Part shown: positions 45,501 through 53,423 of the stretch, in pieces
How positions within the stretch are numbered: position 1 is the stretch's first letter
Layout of the letters: each line of letters begins with the position of its first letter
Source: Chromobacterium haemolyticum DSM 19808
GTDB taxonomy: Bacteria > Pseudomonadota > Gammaproteobacteria > Burkholderiales > Chromobacteriaceae
Assembly: GCF_000711885.1 (NCBI RefSeq)
Contig: NZ_JONK01000025.1
Location: 25,894-89,893 of the forward strand
DNA length: 64,000 nucleotides
Reading direction: 5' to 3'
Notes under the pieces: generated by a model
The model's database searches: none
What the model saw: the letters and a program-made list of their open reading frames with translations, nothing else
What the model was told of the DNA's origin: nothing
Translations under genes and position numbers: made by a program

Positions 45501-45556
45501 AGCGGTCGATTGCGATCGATGCGCTCGCCGGGGCGGTGGATGCGATAGCCGCTCAC
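42539..45556 (-). CDS. soxA: Sarcosine oxidase alpha subunit
   Basis: 1005 residues from a GTG at 45556 with GGAGG upstream; the GTG overlaps the soxD stop (GTGA). A longer open frame exists upstream but only reads soxD out of frame. N-terminal ~100 residues are a 2Fe-2S-fold-like dehydrogenase domain (AAYHGFAGDTLASALLANG), then a dinucleotide domain (LLVVGGGAAGLWAATLAG, ~170), and from ~600 an aminomethyltransferase (GcvT-like) domain binding tetrahydrofolate. It oxidises sarcosine to glycine, yielding methylene-THF and H2O2. Confidence 0.95.
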   Translation of the reverse strand: MSGYRIHRPGERIDRNRPLAFSFDRAAYHGFAGDTLASALLANGLRLLGRSFKYGRPRGIVGFGAEEPNALIQLETGALTTPDLKATQVELYQGLQAFSGLGDGSWGMRLKGALGRLERFMPAGFYYKTFMQPARAWPFYERRIREAAGYGEAPRLPDPEHYDHLHHHVDLLVVGGGAAGLWAATLAGRAGLKTLLLDEQAEMGGWLLSERRLRIDGLETMDWTRQRLQELAALPNVQFLPRATVFALHEGNLALAVELLQDHLSPSERNPAQPRQRLHKIRAGQLVLASGAIERPLVFGNNDLPGVMTAAAGHTYLNRYGVAVGRRLLLQTQNDAAYDAALELALSGVAVTLADARPGGAAAWRSRAAQNAGVELLAGYGIARVNGGAGVSGVELVKLGADGRSVAGKGPRLEADGVLSSGGLSASVHLFCHNGGRPLWRPDRLSFVCPDEGRPGVVCVGAVTGRWELDEALAQCHAAMLGLLGSGSPVGLGAAPRVEPEDVAAPREIFRLPDGRREGVGAKAFVDFQNDVAAADIHLAVRENYRSIEHVKRYTALGFGTDQGKLSNVNGFAIAAEALGKPIAEVGTTTYRPAYTPVSFGALAGANAGETFDPRRYTAMHDSHTARGAEYELVGQWLRPWYFPRPGEDLHAAVRRECRAARQGVAVMDASTLGKIDVRGPDAREFLGRVYSNAWSKLEPGKCRYGLMLDENGMVMDDGVTACLADDHFHMTTTTGGAARVYSWLERWHQTEWPELKVRFSSITDHWATTALVGPQSREVLRKLCTDIDLSAQAFPFMEGRIGTVAGVPARVFRISFSGELAYEINVDAGYGRYLWEEAMRAGAEFGITPYGTEAMHVLRAEKGFIIVGQDSDGSMSPNDLAMGWAVGMKKPFSFLGRRSLLRADTAAAGRKQLVGLLTEDPRLVLPEGAQILNDLNDAAPAAMQGHVTSSYHSECLGRSIAMAVLKDGSRREGDTVQVWWRGRSVPARVASAVFVDKKGERQHV

Positions 45557-45849
45557 GCCTGATCCTCCTGCAAATAGCGGGCCTTGCCCTCGGCCAGCGT
45601 CCAGCTGCCTGCGATCTCGTAGCTGACGGTGTGACGCCGGACGGCGAACACCTTGCGGCAGCCGGCGGCGTGCTGCCATTGTTCCCAATGCCAGCCGCGC
45701 GGGTTCTTGCGGCTAAATAGATAATCGCCCCAGGCCTCGTCGTCCACCTGCTCCGGCGCCGCCGGACGGACGATGAAGGCTTCCCCGGCGTAGGCGAACT
45801 CCTCCTCCTCCCGCGCCTCTCCGCAATGCGGGCAATGAATCAACAGCAT
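45553..45849 (-). CDS. soxD: Sarcosine oxidase delta subunit
   Basis: 98 residues from the ATG at 45849 (GGGAG upstream); an alternative ATG at 45864 overlaps the soxB stop. Zinc-binding cysteines are in IHCPHCGEARE and in the later HAAGCRKVF. This small subunit completes the SoxBDAG heterotetramer. Coupled to soxB (12 bases) and soxA (GTGA overlap). Confidence 0.92.
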   Translation of the reverse strand: MLLIHCPHCGEAREEEEFAYAGEAFIVRPAAPEQVDDEAWGDYLFSRKNPRGWHWEQWQHAAGCRKVFAVRRHTVSYEIAGSWTLAEGKARYLQEDQA

Positions 45850-45860
45850 CGGCGTCTCCC

Positions 45861-47114
45861 TCAATGCGCCACGGCGGCGGCGCCGTGTTCGTCTATCAAG
45901 CGGCCGGAAGCGAAGCGCTCCAGCGAAAAAGCCGCGTTCAGCGGATGCGGCTGGTCATGAGCGATGGTGTGGGCGAACACATGGCCGGAACCCGGCGTGG
46001 CCTTGAAGCCGCCGGTGCCCCAGCCGCAGTTGAAATACAAGCCCTGGATCCGGGTCTTGCCGATGATGGGACAGGCGTCCGGCGACACGTCGACGATGCC
46101 GCCCCACTGACGGTTCATCCGCAGCCGCGAGAAGGATGGGAACAACTCGACGATGGCCGCCGCCGTGTGCTCGATCACATGCGGGCTGCCGCGCTGGCCG
46201 TAACCCAGATAGCTGTCGATGCCGGCGCCAATCACCAGTTCGCCCTTGTCCGACTGGCTGATGTAGCCGTGCACCGCGCCGGACATCACCACCGTGTCCA
46301 GGCAGGGTTTCAGCGATTCGGACACAAAAGCCTGCAAGGGGTGACTTTCCAGCGGCAGGCGCAAACCGGCCATCCGCGCCAGCACGGCGCTGTTGCCGGC
46401 GGCCACGCAGCCCACCTTGTCGGCGCGGATCTCGCCGCGCCCGGTTTGAACCCCTCGCACCCGGCCGCCCTCGATCAACAAGCCGGTGACCTCGCACTCC
46501 TCGATGATGTCCACGCCCAACTCGCTGGCGGCGCGGGCGAAGCCCCAGGCCACCGCGTCGTGGCGCGCCACCCCGCCTCGCGGTTGAAAGCTGGCGCCCA
46601 GAATCGGATAGCGGACGTCGCCGCCGATGGCAATCAAGGGCACCCGCTCCTTGATCTCCCGCGGGGTCAGTACCTCGGCATCCACGCCGTTGAGCAGATT
46701 GGCGTTGACCCGACGCTCGATGTCGCGCATATCCTGCAGGCTGTGGCCCAGGTTCATTACCCCGCGCTGGCTGAACATCACGTTGAAGTTCAGCTCCTGG
46801 GACAGGCCCTCCCACAGCTTGAGCGCGTGCTCGTACAGCCGCGAAGATTCGTCCCACAGATAGTTGGAGCGGATGATGGTGGTGTTGCGCGCGGTGTTGC
46901 CGCCGCCCAGATACCCTTTTTCCAACACCGCCACCTTGCGGACGCCATACATGCGGGCCAGGTAATAGGCGGTGGCCAGGCCGTGGCCGCCGCCGCCGAC
47001 GATGATGACGTCGTAGCTGGTTTCCGGCTGAGGGCTGCGCCAGGCCGGCTGCCAGCCCTGGTGATGCCCGAGCCCCTGCCGGATCAGGCTCCACAGCGAA
47101 TATCGGTTTGCCAT
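45861..47114 (-). CDS. soxB: Sarcosine oxidase beta subunit
   Basis: 417 residues from the ATG at 47114 ([18 protein letters not shown], the usual SoxB start; GGGAG upstream). FAD-binding [19 protein letters not shown] at ~33, and later [17 protein letters not shown] and [17 protein letters not shown], typical of the DAO family. It holds FAD and the covalent FMN in the complex and carries the sarcosine site. First gene of the sox operon, divergent from purU. Confidence 0.95.
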   Translation of the reverse strand: MANRYSLWSLIRQGLGHHQGWQPAWRSPQPETSYDVIIVGGGGHGLATAYYLARMYGVRKVAVLEKGYLGGGNTARNTTIIRSNYLWDESSRLYEHALKLWEGLSQELNFNVMFSQRGVMNLGHSLQDMRDIERRVNANLLNGVDAEVLTPREIKERVPLIAIGGDVRYPILGASFQPRGGVARHDAVAWGFARAASELGVDIIEECEVTGLLIEGGRVRGVQTGRGEIRADKVGCVAAGNSAVLARMAGLRLPLESHPLQAFVSESLKPCLDTVVMSGAVHGYISQSDKGELVIGAGIDSYLGYGQRGSPHVIEHTAAAIVELFPSFSRLRMNRQWGGIVDVSPDACPIIGKTRIQGLYFNCGWGTGGFKATPGSGHVFAHTIAHDQPHPLNAAFSLERFASGRLIDEHGAAAVAH

Positions 47115-47345
47115 CTGCGCTCCCGCCGCCGGGCCGCCATGGGCCCGCGCCGCTGCTGTCGAGGTTGAGGAAGGCCTCATTCTCAGGGCGACGCCGACGG
47201 TGCGTTTGGCTGGAAAGGACGGTCTCTTGCCCGCACGCGACACGGCAATGTCCAAAATCCACGCAAAGCGGACGCATGGCGAACAGCGTGCGCGCGGGAC
47301 ACGGCCTAGATTGGCACATGCCGCCCAACAACCCAGGACACGCCA
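47115..47345. promoter_or_regulatory. Divergent intergenic region soxB-purU
   Basis: 231 bases with no gene between two divergently transcribed C1 genes. It must hold both promoters. In Pseudomonas the sox genes are activated by GbdR or the related SouR; I cannot point to a defined operator here. Confidence 0.45.
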
Positions 47346-48212
47346 ATGACCTCAGACGCCCCCTCCTACGTGCTCAGCTTCGCCTGTCGCAGCGCCTCCG
47401 GCCAGGTGGCCGGCTTCTCCGCCTTGCTGGAGCAGCAAGGCTGCTATATCGATGAACTGGCCGTGTTCGACGACGCCCGCAGCCGGCGTTTCTTTGTGCG
47501 CTGCGTATTCCACCCGGAGCGGCCGGACTTCGCCCCGGCGCGGCTGGCCGACGGCATGGCGCGAATGGGCGGCCACTATCAAGACCTGCAATGGCGGCTG
47601 CACGACCGGAGCCAACGCGCGCGGGTGCTGATCATGGTGTCCAAACTGGATCACTGCCTGAACGATTTGCTCTATCGCCAAAAAATGGGGGATCTGGACA
47701 TGACAGTGGTCGCCGTGGTCTCCAATCACCGCGACCTCGCTCCGATTGCCGAGGCTTACGGCCTGCCCTTCCACCATCTGCCGCTCACCCCGGACAACAA
47801 GCCACGCCAGGAAGCGGCGCTGCTGTCACTCATCGACGACAGCCAAGCGGAGCTGCTGGTGCTGGCCCGCTACATGCAGGTGCTTTCCAGCGCCACCGCC
47901 GCCCGGCTGGCCGGCCGCGCCATCAATATCCATCACTCTTTCCTGCCCGGCTTCAAGGGCGCTCGGCCCTATCAGCAGGCACACGAACGCGGCGTCAAAT
48001 TGATAGGCGCCACCGCCCACTACATCACCGACGACCTGGACGAAGGCCCGATCATCGAACAGGTGGTGGAACGGGTAGACCATGCCTACAGCCCGGAGCA
48101 ATTGCAGACCGTCGGACGGGACATGGAATGCCAGGCGCTTGCGCGTGCGGTGCGCAGCCACCTGGAGCAACGCGTCTTCATCGTAGAGCGACGCACTGTG
48201 GTGTTGCGCTGA
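47346..48212 (+). CDS. purU: Formyltetrahydrofolate deformylase
   Basis: 288 residues. An N-terminal ACT-like domain ([20 protein letters not shown]) and C-terminal formyltransferase fold with [20 protein letters not shown] (Asn and His of the catalytic triad) and [14 protein letters not shown] (Asp). It hydrolyses 10-formyl-THF to THF and formate. Beside soxBDAG it would drain C1 units from sarcosine oxidation; the formate is a substrate for Fds. Confidence 0.94.
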   Translation: MTSDAPSYVLSFACRSASGQVAGFSALLEQQGCYIDELAVFDDARSRRFFVRCVFHPERPDFAPARLADGMARMGGHYQDLQWRLHDRSQRARVLIMVSKLDHCLNDLLYRQKMGDLDMTVVAVVSNHRDLAPIAEAYGLPFHHLPLTPDNKPRQEAALLSLIDDSQAELLVLARYMQVLSSATAARLAGRAINIHHSFLPGFKGARPYQQAHERGVKLIGATAHYITDDLDEGPIIEQVVERVDHAYSPEQLQTVGRDMECQALARAVRSHLEQRVFIVERRTVVLR

Positions 48213-48306
48213 CAGTTGGGCGCCTAATAGGAACTTTGTCTATTGCAACGCAACAAAAGGAGGGTACAGTAGCCAATTATCCGTCATACCAACCAAGAGG
48301 TGCCGT

Positions 48307-51075
48307 ATGTGGTCGCAAACAGCCGTCTGGTCCAAGCTCTTCTCCTCCAACCCGGTCGCCGACTACTGGCGCGACGCCTGCGAGCGCAGCATCCTCTACT
48401 GGGACGTGCTGCATGACCGCGGCGCGGACTACCTGCGGCACGTGCAAAGCGGCAAACCGCCGGTGTTGGTGTTCGACTACAAGATCATTCTGGACGGCCG
48501 CAGCCTGCCGGACCCGGCCAACTACGCGCTGGCCGCCATCCTGCCGCCGGCCGGCTGCCCGGCCACCAATCCGGCGCTGCGCCCCTTTGTGGTGATTGAC
48601 CCGCGCGCCGGCCACGGTCCCGGCATCGGCGGCTTCAAAATGGACAGCGAGATCGGCATTGCGCTGCAGCAGGGTCACCCCTGCTACTTCATCATGTTCT
48701 TCCCGCAACCGGTGCCCAGCCAGACCATAGAAAGCGTCAGCCGCGCCGAATACGTCTTCCTCAGCAAAGTCAACGAACTGCACCCGGACAGCGACGGCAA
48801 ACCCTTCGTCATCGGCAACTGCCAGGGCGGCTGGGCGCTGGCCATGCTCGCTTCCGTGGCGCCGGAACTGTTCGGCCCCATCCTGCTGGCCGGCACCCCG
48901 CTGTCCTACTGGGCCGGCGTCACCGGCAAAAACCCGATGCGCTACTCCGGCGGCATGATGGGCGGCACTTGGACCGCCTCGCTGGCCGGCGACCTGGGCA
49001 ACGGCAAGTTCGACGGCGCCCATCTGGTCAACAACTTTGAAAAGCTGGACCCGGCCAACACCCTATGGAAGAAGCCCTACAACCTGTACGCCAAGGTGGA
49101 CACCGAGCGCGAACGCTTCCTGGGCTTTGAACGCTGGTGGGGCGGCCACTACCTGCTGAACAAGCAGGAAATGGAATGGATCTCCCAGCAGCTGTTCGTG
49201 GGCAACCACCTGGTGGAAGGCAAGATCGTCAGCAGCGACCAGCACCGCGTGGACATGCGCAACATCCGCTCCCCCATCATCGTGTTCGCCTCATGGGGCG
49301 ACAACATCACCCCGCCGCAACAAGCGCTGAACTGGATACCCGACCTGTACGAGAACGCGGAAGACATCCGCGACAACGAACAAACCATCATCTACTGCCT
49401 GCACAACAAAGTGGGCCACCTCGGCATCTTCGTCTCCGCCGGCATCGCCAACCGCGAACACAGCGAATTCGCCAGCGCGCTGGACCTGATCGACGTGCTG
49501 GCCCCCGGCCTGTACGAAGCCATCATCGAAGACGTGGCCCCCGGCACCCCCGGTCAGGAATACATCAAAGGCCGCTACATCATCCGTTTTGAAGCGCGCG
49601 AAGTGGCCGACATCCTGGCCCTGGACGACGGCCGCGAAGACGAGCAAGCCTTTGAAGTGGTGCGCCGCGTCTCCGAGATCAACCAAGGCATTTACAACCG
49701 CTTCATCTCCCCCGTGCTCCAGGCCGTCAGCAGCGAAGCCAGCGCCCAATGCCAGCGCCAGCTCAACCCGGCTCGGCTGGAACGCACGCTGATCTCCCCG
49801 CTCAACCCCTGGCTCAGCTGGCTCAAGCCCGCCGCCGAATACGTGCGCGCCCATCGCCACCCCGTGAGCGTGGACAACCCGCTGTGGCGGCTGCAAGAAC
49901 AATGGTCCGGCTGGATGGCGCAAAGCCTTGACCGCTACCGCGACCTGCGCGACGCCGCCACCGAACACTGCTTCAAAGCCGTGTACGAATCCCCGTGGCT
50001 GGCCTCCATCGTGGGCGTCCAGCCGGCCCGCGAAGCCCGCGCCGCCCGCTGCGACAGCTGGGAGAAACGGGAACGGCTGCAACTCAAGCGCCAAACGCTG
50101 GACCCCGCCTACGAAACCGGCACCCTGGCAGACGGCTTCGTGCGCTTGCTCACCTACGTGGCGATCGGCCGCGGCATCATAGACGAGCGCCCGTTCAACG
50201 CCATCCGCCGCATCATGCGCGACATCCGCCACGAATACCCGCTGACCCTGATGCAGCTGAAAGAAATCGCCCGCAAGCAAGTCTTCCTGGTGCGGTTGGA
50301 CGAAGCCCGCGCGCTGGCCGGCCTGCCCAAGCTGCTGCCGGAAGAGCACCGCCGCCGCCAAGCCTGGCAACTGGCGCACGAACTGCTGGCGCTCAGCGGC
50401 GACATCGCTCCGGAACAACAACAGCGGCTGGACCAAGTGGCCCACGCGCTGCAACTGGACACCCGCTCGCCGGCGGCCCCGGCCATCCTTCCGCCCACCG
50501 AGCCAATAGCGGCAACCGCAGCCGCTCCCACTCCGGCCCCCACCGTCAAGGCCAGCGCGCCGGCCAGGAAAGCAGCCGCGCCACGCAAACCGGCCGCCAA
50601 AGCCCCGGCCAAAGCAGGGGCTACCGACAAACCCAGCGCCGCCACAACCGCCAGCAACACGCCGGTTGCGGCTAAGCCGGCTTCAGGCAAGCCCACGGCG
50701 GCCAAAACCGCCAAAGCGTCTGTCGCCAAGTCCGCAGCCAAACCAACGACCGCCGACAAGCCCAGCGCCGCCGCCAAAACCGCCAGCAGCACGCCGGTTG
50801 CGGCCAAGCCCGCCTCAAGCAAGCCCACGGCGGCCAAAACCGCCAAAGCGTCTGTCGCCAAGTCCGCAGCCAAACCAACGACCGCCGACAAGCCCAGCGC
50901 CGCCGCCCAAACCGCCAGCAGCACGCCGGTTGCGGCCAAGCCGGCCTCAAGCAAACCCACGGCGGCCAAAACCGCCAAAGCGCCTGTCGACAAGGCGTCC
51001 GCTGCCAAAGCCCCGGCCACGCGCAAACCCGCCGCCGGCAACGGCGCGGCCAAGCCCAAGACGCCTAGCAACTAA
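48307..51075 (+). CDS. DUF3141 protein: PhaC-like alpha/beta hydrolase with Lys/Ala/Pro-rich repeat tail
   Basis: 922 residues; AAGAGG precedes the ATG. Residues ~60-420 form an alpha/beta-hydrolase domain with a Cys nucleophile box GNCQGGWAL (~165), an Asp in FASWGDNITPP and a His in NKVGHLGIF, the Cys-Asp-His arrangement of polyhydroxyalkanoate synthases. After a helical middle, residues ~745-922 are a low-complexity Lys/Ala/Pro/Thr tail containing about 2.7 near-identical repeats of 43-44 residues, resembling phasin or histone-H1-like tails. The real reaction is unknown. Its TAA stop is a MITE target site. Confidence 0.75.
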   Translation: MWSQTAVWSKLFSSNPVADYWRDACERSILYWDVLHDRGADYLRHVQSGKPPVLVFDYKIILDGRSLPDPANYALAAILPPAGCPATNPALRPFVVIDPRAGHGPGIGGFKMDSEIGIALQQGHPCYFIMFFPQPVPSQTIESVSRAEYVFLSKVNELHPDSDGKPFVIGNCQGGWALAMLASVAPELFGPILLAGTPLSYWAGVTGKNPMRYSGGMMGGTWTASLAGDLGNGKFDGAHLVNNFEKLDPANTLWKKPYNLYAKVDTERERFLGFERWWGGHYLLNKQEMEWISQQLFVGNHLVEGKIVSSDQHRVDMRNIRSPIIVFASWGDNITPPQQALNWIPDLYENAEDIRDNEQTIIYCLHNKVGHLGIFVSAGIANREHSEFASALDLIDVLAPGLYEAIIEDVAPGTPGQEYIKGRYIIRFEAREVADILALDDGREDEQAFEVVRRVSEINQGIYNRFISPVLQAVSSEASAQCQRQLNPARLERTLISPLNPWLSWLKPAAEYVRAHRHPVSVDNPLWRLQEQWSGWMAQSLDRYRDLRDAATEHCFKAVYESPWLASIVGVQPAREARAARCDSWEKRERLQLKRQTLDPAYETGTLADGFVRLLTYVAIGRGIIDERPFNAIRRIMRDIRHEYPLTLMQLKEIARKQVFLVRLDEARALAGLPKLLPEEHRRRQAWQLAHELLALSGDIAPEQQQRLDQVAHALQLDTRSPAAPAILPPTEPIAATAAAPTPAPTVKASAPARKAAAPRKPAAKAPAKAGATDKPSAATTASNTPVAAKPASGKPTAAKTAKASVAKSAAKPTTADKPSAAAKTASSTPVAAKPASSKPTAAKTAKASVAKSAAKPTTADKPSAAAQTASSTPVAAKPASSKPTAAKTAKAPVDKASAAKAPATRKPAAGNGAAKPKTPSN
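50626..51000 (+). repeat. Tandem 129/132-bp coding repeats in the DUF3141 gene
   Basis: Units starting at the DKPSAA codons near 50626, 50755 and 50887; the second and third are 132 bp apart and nearly identical, and the first is one codon shorter. Each encodes about 44 residues rich in AAK, KPA and KPTAAKTAK steps. The in-frame length suggests that copy number can vary. Confidence 0.85.
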
Positions 51076-51218
51076 GAGCCTGTTCACGATCTCGCGAGCA
51101 AGAGCGAGACAAGGCGAAAACAAGCGAAAAAGCGGAATGTACACGTGGTACATGAGCATTTTGAGCTTGTACTCACCGTGCAACGCTTCACGACGCGCAG
51201 CAGATCGTGAACAGGTTC
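51076..51218 (+). repeat. MITE family A, full-length copy with TAA duplications
   Basis: 143 bp from GAGCCTGTTCACGATCTCGC to AGATCGTGAACAGGTTC, flanked by TAA at 51073-51075 (the stop codon of the DUF3141 gene) and 51219-51221. This is one of the best-preserved copies; its ends give the 17-base inverted repeat GAACCTGTTCACGATCT with one change. Confidence 0.9.
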
Positions 51219-51236
51219 TAAGAACCAGCCCGCGCA

Positions 51237-51274
51237 AAAACGCCCGGACAGCCAAGCCGCCGTCCGGGCGTTTT
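51237..51274 (+). terminator. Terminator after the DUF3141 gene, bidirectional
   Basis: Perfect arms AAAACGCCCGGAC and GTCCGGGCGTTTT (51237-51249, 51262-51274). It is 160 bases past the stop codon because the MITE lies between. Confidence 0.88.
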
Positions 51275-51325
51275 CGTGAAGATGGCGCACTGCAACATTT
51301 TTGCCTTCCCCCATGTATACAGTCG

Positions 51326-51355
51326 TTGACTGAACAATACAGCAAACGCTAATAT
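51326..51355 (+). promoter_or_regulatory. Sigma-70-type promoter of the riboswitch transcript
   Basis: TTGACT (51326-51331), 18-base spacer, TAATAT (51350-51355). A start near 51362 would begin the transcript at the base of the first glycine aptamer. Confidence 0.75.
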
Positions 51356-51363
51356 CCTTGCCT

Positions 51364-51625
51364 GCTGCGGGAGAGAGGGGCATACGCCCCCGCCGAAGAC
51401 GCAAACTCCCATAATCGCTCAGGCCACAGTACCGCAGCCCATGGATACCAGCCGATTGGAGAGAGGCCCTAAGCGCCCGTTCATCATCTGCTACGCTTCA
51501 GCGACAACGCGTCAGATTATGCAACCGGCCCTTAGCCGCCCACCGAAGGGGCAAGTGACGCCCGGCAAAGCCCGCACACAGGCAGCGCCCGTCATCTAAC
51601 TCTCAGGTAAAAGGACAAGGGGAGA
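51364..51625 (+). ncRNA. Tandem glycine riboswitch, second aptamer carrying a MITE
   Basis: Aptamer 1: P1 arms GCTGCGG/CCGCAGC (51364-51370, 51432-51438), GGGAGAG, a GGGG/CCCC hairpin, GCCGAAG (51392), GCAA, CTCAGGC (51418). Aptamer 2: GGAGAG (51458), ACCGAAGGGGCAAG (51542), CTCTCAGGTAAAAGGAC (51600). These are the conserved core elements of glycine aptamers in the right order. Between GGAGAG and ACCGAAG of aptamer 2, where a short P2 hairpin belongs, there is a 59-bp short copy of MITE A. Glycine riboswitches are known upstream of genes of the downstream family. Confidence 0.85.
51473..51531 (-). repeat. MITE family A short copy inside riboswitch aptamer 2
   Basis: GCGCCCGTTCATCATCTGC at one end and, read inversely, GGGCCGGTTGCATAATCTG at the other, both matching the GAACCTGTTCACGATCTGC end. 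Flanks TAA (51470-51472) and TTA (51532-51534). The two arms can pair and would lengthen the P2 stem. Confidence 0.72.
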
Positions 51626-51631
51626 GGCAAT

Positions 51632-51666
51632 GCCGGCAACGCCGCGCTCATGCGCGGCTCGCCGGC
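51632..51666 (+). promoter_or_regulatory. Candidate expression-platform hairpin
   Basis: Arms GCCGGC/GCCGGC (51632-51637, 51661-51666) and GCCGCGC/GCGCGGC (51641-51647, 51652-51658), loop TCAT, just after aptamer 2. No T-run follows; the sequence instead runs into the next MITE at 51675. Confidence 0.45.
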
Positions 51667-51674
51667 CATGCTCA

Positions 51675-51812
51675 GAACGTGTTCACGATCTCGCGAGCAA
51701 GGACGAGACAAGGCGAAAACAGCTGAGAAAGCGGAATGTACTCCTGGTGCATGAGCATTTCGAAGCGGTAGCCGCAGCGTCTCGCGAAGCGCAGCAGATC
51801 GTGCACCAGCTC
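51675..51812 (+). repeat. MITE family A, full-length copy between riboswitch and gene
   Basis: 138 bp from GAACGTGTTCACGATCTCGC to AGATCGTGCACCAGCTC, flanked by TCA at 51672-51674 and 51813-51815. Confidence 0.88.
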
Positions 51813-51825
51813 TCAAGGAAAACCC

Positions 51826-52560
51826 GTGTTCGAAACGCTTGCCCAGGCTGTGCGCCACCTGGCATGGCCCGCCCATTGCCAACCTATTTTCCCACCCGGC
51901 TTCGCCGCTCACCTCGGCGCCAGCCTGTTTGACCACTGCAACTACATGCTTACCCTGATCTATCTGATCGCCATCACCGCGGAAGCGATGACTGGCGCGC
52001 TGGCGGCCGGCCGCCGCAATATGGACATCTTCGGCGTCACCGTCATCGCCTTCCTCACCGCCCTGGGCGGCGGCACCGTGCGCGATATCGTGCTGGGCCG
52101 CTACCCGATAGGCTGGACCCAACACCCGGAATACGTCGGCCTCGTCATTGCCGGCGGCCTGGCCGCCGTGTTCGTGGCCCGCTACATGAAGCGCCTCAGC
52201 CGCGTCTTCCTGGTGCTGGACGCGCTGGGCCTGATCGCCTTCACCATCATAGGCTGCGGCGTGGCCCAGTCCATGGACTACCATCCGGTAGTGGTGGTGA
52301 TGGCCGGCATGATCACCGGCATTGCCGGCGGCATCCTGCGCGACGTGCTGTGCAACCGCGTGCCCGTGGTCTTCCGTCAGGAACTGTACGCCAGCGTCTC
52401 CTTCGCCGTGGCCCTGCTCTACTTGGGCCTGATCAAGCTGGGCGTGCCGCATGATCTCAACGTGCTGGCCAGCTTCGCCGTCGGCCTCACTATCCGCCTG
52501 GCCGCCATCTGGCGCGAATGGCGGCTGCCGGTGTTCATGTACCGGCACGACCTGCATTAA
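51826..52560 (+). CDS. YadS/UPF0126-type membrane protein (glycine transporter family)
   Basis: 244 residues from a GTG with AAGGAAAA upstream; alternatively the ATG at 51946 gives 204 residues, the usual family length, starting MLTLIYLIAITAEAMTG, but with a weak ribosome-binding site. About six to seven transmembrane segments; the two inverted family repeats are visible as FLTALGGGTVRDIVLG and ITGIAGGILRDVLCN. Pfam groups this family with glycine transporters/TRIC channels. A tandem glycine riboswitch directly upstream supports a role in moving glycine, likely export or uptake during betaine breakdown. Confidence 0.8.
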   Translation: MFETLAQAVRHLAWPAHCQPIFPPGFAAHLGASLFDHCNYMLTLIYLIAITAEAMTGALAAGRRNMDIFGVTVIAFLTALGGGTVRDIVLGRYPIGWTQHPEYVGLVIAGGLAAVFVARYMKRLSRVFLVLDALGLIAFTIIGCGVAQSMDYHPVVVVMAGMITGIAGGILRDVLCNRVPVVFRQELYASVSFAVALLYLGLIKLGVPHDLNVLASFAVGLTIRLAAIWREWRLPVFMYRHDLH

Positions 52561-52600
52561 CTAACCCTAGCTGTTTCACCGCTGCGCCACGGCATCGGGA

Positions 52601-53413
52601 TTAAATATCCGCCAGCAGCAGGAACAAGGCCGCCTGGCTGGAAACGCCCAGCTTGGCGTACAGATGGCGACGATGCACCTTGGCCGTTTCCAGTGAAATG
52701 CCCAGTTCACGGGCCACGCCCTTGGTCGAGTGGCCGCCGAGTATCAGCAAGGCCACTTCCACCTCGCGCTTGGTCAGCGGCGAGGAACCCTGCGAGCGCA
52801 GCGTCTCCTCCCACTGCCGGCGGCTCTGCCTGCCCGCGTTCGCAGCCGGCTGATGCCGCCCTTCGTCCAGACGCGCGGCCAGCCGTGACAGGGGCAGCAA
52901 CCAGGGAGCAAACAGATTGCAGACACCCAGATCTTGCTCGCTGAAGCGATGCTTGCAGCCCAGCGACAGGGACAGCACCCCCTCCGGAAGCGCTTGCAGG
53001 AACTGGATTTCATCCGCCACCACATTGCGCGAAAAGTAACGCCGAAAGTATTCCGTTTCCCTGAAACGGTCCGGTGCCACCTCGTCCAGCCGGTACACCC
53101 CAGCCGCCGGACACTTCAGCGCAAAGCCGTAAAACGGGTCCAGCAGATAGAGGCCACGCCTGTAGTCGGCGAACAGATCGTCATGAGCGTAATTCGCCGC
53201 GTGATCCGCCAGCACCAAGGGCGGGGCCTCCTGGCGAAACAGCAACACCACCCAGGTATCGAAACTCAGGTGTTCTCGCAGAAACGCGGCCAGTTGCTGC
53301 CAAAAGGCCGCATTGTCGACGCAGCCCAGCAAACGTCCCAATTGCTGGTGAAAAACCAAGTCCGCCACATTCAGCTGCATGCCAGCTACCTCGATCAGGT
53401 TAGTTTTACCCAC
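52601..53413 (-). CDS. LuxR-type regulator
   Basis: 270 residues. The C-terminal LuxR helix-turn-helix is clear (SPLTKREVEVALLILGGHST, KGVARELGISLETAKVHRRH). The N-terminal ~180 residues contain no receiver or acyl-homoserine-lactone motif that I recognise; SFDTWVVLLF and YRRGLYLLDPFYGFA suggest a PAS/GAF-like sensor. It is divergent from the aldehyde dehydrogenase-permease-aminotransferase operon and probably controls it. Confidence 0.82.
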   Translation of the reverse strand: MGKTNLIEVAGMQLNVADLVFHQQLGRLLGCVDNAAFWQQLAAFLREHLSFDTWVVLLFRQEAPPLVLADHAANYAHDDLFADYRRGLYLLDPFYGFALKCPAAGVYRLDEVAPDRFRETEYFRRYFSRNVVADEIQFLQALPEGVLSLSLGCKHRFSEQDLGVCNLFAPWLLPLSRLAARLDEGRHQPAANAGRQSRRQWEETLRSQGSSPLTKREVEVALLILGGHSTKGVARELGISLETAKVHRRHLYAKLGVSSQAALFLLLADI

Positions 53414-53423
53414 GGCCCTAACG

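Noticed and set aside
45557..45688. Longer soxA start giving 1049 residues
   Set aside because: It would read soxD out of frame; the GTG at 45556 has a strong ribosome-binding site and gives the usual 1005 residues.
50626..51000. Possible CRISPR-like repeat array
   Set aside because: The repeats are long, contiguous and in frame with a coding sequence; there are no unique spacers and no cas genes.
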